64,000 nt of DNA from Chloroflexota bacterium (GTDB lineage Bacteria; Chloroflexota; Anaerolineae; Anaerolineales; Villigracilaceae). A program made the position numbers and the translations under genes. The stretch spans positions 1,622,902 to 1,686,901 of the forward strand of contig JABFGC010000002.1 of assembly GCA_013112685.1 (NCBI GenBank). The letters are read 5' to 3'. The notes under the pieces were generated by a model. The model saw only the letters and a program-made list of their open reading frames with translations, searched no databases and was not told the origin of the DNA. Shown piece by piece: positions 59,595 to 64,000 of the stretch; within the stretch, counting starts at the first letter, position 1, and each line of letters starts with the position of its first letter.

Positions 59595-62153
59595 GTGGAA
59601 ACCAATATGGACAAAGAAGAAATTCTGGCTATTATCAATAAAGCTTTAGTAGAAAATGCTACGGTGCTTGACCTATCAGGTAAAGCAATAGTTGAACTGC
59701 CAGCTGAGATAGGCTTACTAACACATCTTCGAATTCTTTATCTGGGCTTCAACAAGTTGGCATCACTGCCAGCAGAAATTGGTAACCTAAGGAGTCTTCA
59801 AAGACTATATTTGTGGAACAATCTCATTAATTCACTACCATCAGAAATTGGACATTTAACAGAATTGCTGGATTTGAATCTCAGTGAGAATAGAATCTCA
59901 ACTCTACCTCTTGAACTTGAAAACCTTGGAAAACTTCGCACCTTAGATATAAGTGCAAATCAATTTAAATCGCTGCCACTCGGGGTCTGTCATCTTGTGA
60001 ATCTTGAGCGTCTTGATGTGAGTCGTAATCAAATAGTTCTCTTACCTCCAGAGATTGGGGAAATGATCAGTATCAAGTCTCTTGATGTTTCCGCAAATCG
60101 TCTGACCGAATTGCCATACGAAATTGGCAACATTAAAAACCTACAAGCATTAAACCTCAATACCAACTTCCTCACGTCAATGCCAGCAGCATTTGGGAAA
60201 TTAATTAATCTAGAGAAGCTTAGCGTTGCAAATAATCAACTCCATTCTCTTCCAAGAGAGTTGGGTGACTTGCGGGCACTAGAGAAGTTTTACCTTGGTT
60301 TTAATAGTTTAAGCATATTACCTGAAACCCTACGCAGATTGAATAATCTTATCGAATTAGATTTGCGAAGCAATCCTTTGCCACCAATTCCTCCTGAAAT
60401 ACCTAACAAGCCATCTTCCGTTCTAGCCTACATTATTAGGTTACAGGAAGAGAAGCGACATCCCCTTCTTGAAGCAAAAACAATTTTTATTGGGCAAGGC
60501 GGTGTAGGTAAAACATCTCTCGTTAAGTGTTTGGTAGAGAAAGAATTTAATCCCCAGGAAGGAAAAACGGATGGGATAAAAATCTCGCGCTGGCTTATTT
60601 ACGATTCTTTGCCCGACGCAACAATTGATAGTTCCGAAAAAGGGTTTTTAAAAAATCCGGATTCCAGAATGGGCCATCGGATAATAATGGACACAGACGG
60701 ACATGATGCTCAAGTTTTTCTCCCTATTGAAACAAGTCCAAATTTTTCCCTAAGAAAATTCCAGCTCAACATCTGGGATTTTGGCGGGCAAGAAATCATG
60801 CACGCCACCCACCAGTTCTTCCTCACCAAGCGCAGCCTGTATCTTTTGGTACTTGATTCCCGCCTTACTCAGGAAGAAAACCGTGTTGAATACTGGCTCA
60901 AGATCATCCAATCCTTCGGCGGCGAGTCGCCCGTTTTGATCGTCGGCAATAAAATTGACCAGCATCCGCTCGACATTGACCGCACAGGCTTGCAAAAGAA
61001 ATATCCCAACATCGTCGGTATCCTCGAAACCTCCGCCGCCACAGGCGCAGGCATCGAAGCACTCAAAGCCGCCATCACCGAGCAGGTCAACAACCTGCCG
61101 CATGTGCGCGACCTGCTGCCTGAAACCTGGTTCACCGTCAAAACCAAACTGGAAGAATTGGGTAAACAATCTAATTTCATCACGCAAGAAAAATACCTCG
61201 ACCTATGCGCCGAAAACGAAGTCAGCGACGAGACCAGTCAACGCACGTTGATAGGTTTCCTGCACGACCTCGGCGTCGTCCTGCACTTTCAGGATGATCC
61301 CCGCCTCGAAGCGCTCGGTATTCTTAATCCGCAGTGGGTCACCAATGGCGTGTACAAAATCCTCAACTCGCATGCCTTGTTCCAAAACAAAGGAACGCTC
61401 ACCACCTCGATGCTCGATGAAATTCTCAACCTGCCCGAATATCCCCACGGCAAACGGCTCTTCATCGCGGATATGATGAAAAAGTTTGAACTGTGCTACG
61501 ACATCGAACCCGATAAATCCTTCCTTGTCCCCGACCTGCTCCCCAAAGATCAACCCGACCTGAACTTTAGCGGCGTCCCTGCCTTTGAATATGCCTACCC
61601 CGTTTTGCCTTCCAGCGTCATCACCCGCTTCATCGTCCGCATGAACCAGAAGATTGATGACGGCATCGTCTGGCGCACGGGCGTGGTACTGAAAATCGGC
61701 GAAAACAAAGCCCTGGTCAAGGCGGATATTGAAGACCGCAAGATCAATATTGCCATTGATGGGCTCGAACACACACGCCGCGACGCCCTGTCCGCGATAC
61801 GGTATCAGTTGGATGAGATTCATGCTTCCATCAAAGGACTCAATCCCGAAAAGCGCGTTCCCATCCCCGAAGCGCCGCATGCCGAACCATTGGATTATGA
61901 CTATCTTCTCCAACTTGAACGGGATGGTTTCGAAGAACATCCCGTCAAAAACGGCAATCAACTGGTCAAGGTCAACGTGCGGAAATTGCTCAGCGGCGTG
62001 GTCAGCGAAGCGGAGAGAAGGCAGCCTGTCGGCAACACAACAATTTTCAATATCGGCGGAGACGTTATTGGCGGAAACATCATTTCAGGCGACGATAATC
62101 AAGCAAGCGTGGAAACAACAGAGATAAAGAAAACTCGAAAGAAAAAATCCTGA
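59595..62153 (+). CDS. ROCO3: LRR-Roc-COR protein with C-terminal glycine motif
   Basis: 852 residues, intact. GTG start at 59595 behind aggaga. About eleven LRRs (to residue ~275), Roc with IGQGGVGKTSLVKCL, NIWDFGGQEIMHATHQFFL, LIVGNKIDQH (canonical NKxD). COR region with LNPQWVTNGVYKILNSHAL, then FELCYDIEPDKSFLVPDLL and EYAYPVLPSSVITRFIV, closely related to ROCO1. It ends NTTIFNIGGDVIGGNIISGD then a Lys-rich tail. The first ~1170 bp are AT-rich, the rest GC-rich; the switch is at the DFGGQE motif. Co-transcribed with ROCO2. Confidence 0.88.
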   Translation: METNMDKEEILAIINKALVENATVLDLSGKAIVELPAEIGLLTHLRILYLGFNKLASLPAEIGNLRSLQRLYLWNNLINSLPSEIGHLTELLDLNLSENRISTLPLELENLGKLRTLDISANQFKSLPLGVCHLVNLERLDVSRNQIVLLPPEIGEMISIKSLDVSANRLTELPYEIGNIKNLQALNLNTNFLTSMPAAFGKLINLEKLSVANNQLHSLPRELGDLRALEKFYLGFNSLSILPETLRRLNNLIELDLRSNPLPPIPPEIPNKPSSVLAYIIRLQEEKRHPLLEAKTIFIGQGGVGKTSLVKCLVEKEFNPQEGKTDGIKISRWLIYDSLPDATIDSSEKGFLKNPDSRMGHRIIMDTDGHDAQVFLPIETSPNFSLRKFQLNIWDFGGQEIMHATHQFFLTKRSLYLLVLDSRLTQEENRVEYWLKIIQSFGGESPVLIVGNKIDQHPLDIDRTGLQKKYPNIVGILETSAATGAGIEALKAAITEQVNNLPHVRDLLPETWFTVKTKLEELGKQSNFITQEKYLDLCAENEVSDETSQRTLIGFLHDLGVVLHFQDDPRLEALGILNPQWVTNGVYKILNSHALFQNKGTLTTSMLDEILNLPEYPHGKRLFIADMMKKFELCYDIEPDKSFLVPDLLPKDQPDLNFSGVPAFEYAYPVLPSSVITRFIVRMNQKIDDGIVWRTGVVLKIGENKALVKADIEDRKINIAIDGLEHTRRDALSAIRYQLDEIHASIKGLNPEKRVPIPEAPHAEPLDYDYLLQLERDGFEEHPVKNGNQLVKVNVRKLLSGVVSEAERRQPVGNTTIFNIGGDVIGGNIISGDDNQASVETTEIKKTRKKKS

Positions 62154-62173
62154 CCGCTATTCTCTGTTCACCA

Positions 62174-62440
62174 TCAATACATCTCCAAGTACACCAGTAT
62201 CGAAAAGATGATCGCCGTCAGCACCCCGATAATGGACAGCACGATTCCCGCCGTCGCCATGCGCTTGCTCTCCGAACGCCGCCCCAGGATTCCCAGGATG
62301 ATCCCCGCGATTCCAAGCACCGTCCCGGCAATGGGAACCAATCCGACACAAAGGCTCAACACACCCAGCGCCGCGGACATGAGCGCATAGAATTTGTTCA
62401 TCCGCTCTTCGGGGTCAAGGGAGGCGGGATCGGTTTGCAT
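62174..62440 (-). CDS. small membrane protein, DUF4190-like
   Basis: 88 residues with two membrane segments (LMSAALGVLSLCVGLVPI and MATAGIVLSIIGVLTAIIFS) separated by a short basic loop (GRRSESKR). The two helices with Gly-rich repeats (GTVLGIAGIILGILGRR) match the DUF4190 pattern. Function unknown. Same strand as uvrB, separated by a terminator. Confidence 0.7.
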   Translation of the reverse strand: MQTDPASLDPEERMNKFYALMSAALGVLSLCVGLVPIAGTVLGIAGIILGILGRRSESKRMATAGIVLSIIGVLTAIIFSILVYLEMY

Positions 62441-62458
62441 GATATTCTCCTCAAATAA

Positions 62459-62491
62459 AGACCCTAAAGGTTTTCGAAACCTTTAGGGTCT
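62459..62491 (-). terminator. terminator after uvrB
   Basis: 15-bp stem agaccctaaaggttt / aaacctttagggtct, tcg loop, U-rich on the minus strand (ctttattt). Same palindrome family as 11691-11728. Confidence 0.8.
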
Positions 62492-62501
62492 GATCATCTT
62501 G

Positions 62502-64000
62502 CTACTCTTCCTCGCCGGAAAGCAACTTGATTCGCTCCCACGGCTTCAGGCTTTCATCCTCCGCCAGCAGGCTCTTCAACTCGTACAACTCATCGCGCAG
62601 CGCCGCCGCCTTCTCGAACTCAAGATTCTTCGCGGCTTCCTTCATCTGCTTTTCCATCTCGTGGATGATCTGACGCAGTTCGTTGCGCGGCAGTCCACCC
62701 GCGCCTTTGACCCGGTACTCACCCTTCGACTCACTCACCGACATCGAAGCCACTTCCTCGGTCAGGTCATGGATCGCCTTGTGAATGCTGAATGGGATGA
62801 TGCCGTTCTCCTCGTTGAATTTCATCTGCTTGGCGCGGCGGCGGTTGGTCTCGTCAATCGCGCGCTTCATCGAGTCGGTCATGCGGTCGGCGTACATGAT
62901 GACGCGCCCGTTCACATTGCGAGCTGCGCGCCCGATGGTCTGAATCAACGCCGTATCCGAACGCAGGAAACCCTCCTTGTCCGCATCCAAAACCGCCACC
63001 AGCGACACTTCGGGCAGGCCCAAGCCTTCGCGCAGGAGGTTGATGCCCACCAGCACGTCGAAGTTGCCGAGGCGCAGGTCGCGCAGGATTCCGACGCGCT
63101 CCAGCGTCTCCACCTCCGAATGCAGGTATTGAACCTTGACTCCCAACTCCTGCATGTACTTCGTCAAATCCTCCGCCATGCGCTTGGTGAGGGTCGTAAC
63201 GAGGACGCGCTCGCCTCTTTCCACCCTTTGCTTGATCTCTGCGACCAGGTCATCCACCTGCCCTTTGACCGGGCGCACCACCACCTCGGGATCCACCAGA
63301 CCCGTCGGGCGGATGATCTGCTCGACGATTTGTTCCGCGCGTTCCATCTCATACGGTCCGGGTGTGGCGGAGGTGTAGATGGTCGAGCCCATCACCTGCT
63401 CGAACTCCTCGAATTTGAGCGGGCGGTTATCCAACGCGGACGGAAGGCGGAAACCGTACTCCACCAGCGTCTCCTTGCGGGAGCGGTCTCCGTTGTACAT
63501 GCCGCGGATTTGCGGCACGGTCATGTGACTCTCGTCAATGACCAGCAGGTAATCGCTCGGCAGGAAGTCAATCAGCGTCCAGGGGTGGGTGCCGGGGGCG
63601 CGCCCATCGAGGTGGCGCGAGTAGTTCTCGATGCCGGAGCAGTAGCCGACCTCCTTCAACATCTCCAAGTCGTAGCGGGTGCGCTGTTCCAACCGCTGGG
63701 CTTCGAGCAGTTTGTCTTCGCTCTTGTACAACGCCAGACGCTCCTCCAGTTCCCTTTCGATGTTGCCGATGGCTTCCTTCATGCGGTCCGAGTCGGTCAG
63801 GTATTGCTTGGCGGGATAGATCGCCGCCTCCTTCGGCTCGTCGAAGATTTCGCCCGTGAGCGGGCTGAACTGCATGATGCGTTCCACTTCATCGCCGAAG
63901 AAAGTGATTTTGTATCCGCGCTTCTCCTCGTATGCAGGGACGATCTCCAGCGTATCGCCGCGCACGCGGAAGGTACCCGGACGCAGTTCCATGTCGTTGC
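62502..64000 (-). CDS. uvrB: excinuclease ABC subunit B (5' end beyond the window)
   Basis: 499 codons visible, reading frame open to the window edge, so the start is outside. UvrB motifs: [20 protein letters not shown] (DESH region), [23 protein letters not shown] (motif IV), [24 protein letters not shown], and [18 protein letters not shown] (motif VI). C-terminal UVR helix [20 protein letters not shown] binds UvrC. Nucleotide excision repair. Confidence 0.95.
   Translation of the reverse strand, partial: NDMELRPGTFRVRGDTLEIVPAYEEKRGYKITFFGDEVERIMQFSPLTGEIFDEPKEAAIYPAKQYLTDSDRMKEAIGNIERELEERLALYKSEDKLLEAQRLEQRTRYDLEMLKEVGYCSGIENYSRHLDGRAPGTHPWTLIDFLPSDYLLVIDESHMTVPQIRGMYNGDRSRKETLVEYGFRLPSALDNRPLKFEEFEQVMGSTIYTSATPGPYEMERAEQIVEQIIRPTGLVDPEVVVRPVKGQVDDLVAEIKQRVERGERVLVTTLTKRMAEDLTKYMQELGVKVQYLHSEVETLERVGILRDLRLGNFDVLVGINLLREGLGLPEVSLVAVLDADKEGFLRSDTALIQTIGRAARNVNGRVIMYADRMTDSMKRAIDETNRRRAKQMKFNEENGIIPFSIHKAIHDLTEEVASMSVSESKGEYRVKGAGGLPRNELRQIIHEMEKQMKEAAKNLEFEKAAALRDELYELKSLLAEDESLKPWERIKLLSGEEE

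Overview
The window looks like chromosomal DNA from an uncultured bacterium, most likely Chloroflexota (Anaerolineae-like). This is inferred from the gene set: a Tad/Flp-type cluster with several TadE-like proteins, an Agl23-type glycosyltransferase fused to NHL repeats, a NuoCD fusion, a type 2 IPP isomerase, and T-box and glmS leader RNAs. No rRNA or tRNA gene was found, so the taxonomy is not proven. Many conserved genes (ileS, glmS, murA, nuoCD, sucC, sucD, rlmN and others) are broken by single-base indels, mostly in G/C homopolymers. I count about 32. They look like long-read consensus errors rather than pseudogenes, so I annotate each broken gene as one CDS and give the approximate indel site. 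The prfB frameshift is the exception: it is the classical programmed +1 site.

Layout. 0-8 kb: the 3' end of a molybdenum hydroxylase subunit and its maturation genes (yqeB, a yqeC-mocA fusion, a second mocA), with a hydrolase, DinB, DUF1361 and a response regulator between them. 8-11.7 kb: lipid genes (diacylglycerol kinase family, PlsC, a phosphatidylcholine-synthase-like enzyme). 11.8-15 kb: LRR-Roc-COR protein ROCO1. 15-25 kb: ileS behind a T-box leader, an S1 protein, ftsY-prfB, thioredoxin, two lipoproteins, murA. 25-33 kb: Tad-like secretion/pseudopilin island. 33-37 kb: glmS behind a ribozyme, a KAS III-like synthase, a dCMP deaminase. 37-42.4 kb: a SufR-like regulator divergent from iscX-nuoB-nuoCD-nuoI, then mrp. 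42.7-46.5 kb: a TIR-NB-ARC-TPR receptor and a GxxExxY gene in a repeat field. 46.6-55.2 kb: rlmN, the Agl23-NHL protein, sucCD, acpP, fni. 55.2-62.2 kb: a small-gene pair, a 49-residue ORF with a glycine/asparagine motif, a second GxxExxY gene in repeats, and tandem ROCO2-ROCO3. 62.2-64 kb: a small membrane protein and uvrB (runs off the end).

The most unusual content is the receptor set. There are three ROCO proteins and one TIR-NLR in 64 kb. LRR and TPR arrays are almost identical at DNA level. ROCO1, ROCO3 and a tiny nearby ORF share a G-D/E-N-x-V-N-Q-like motif resembling amyloid-type signalling motifs. Base composition breaks inside the Roc domains of ROCO2 and ROCO3 suggest that AT-rich sensor halves were joined to GC-rich Roc-COR halves. 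This could be a modular receptor/effector network, plausibly defensive, but its function is inference only.

A second theme is small repeats. These include a terminal-inverted-repeat element placed on gene stop codons with different palindromes inside, one palindrome that also sits in frame inside two proteins, and repeat fields around both GxxExxY nuclease-like genes.
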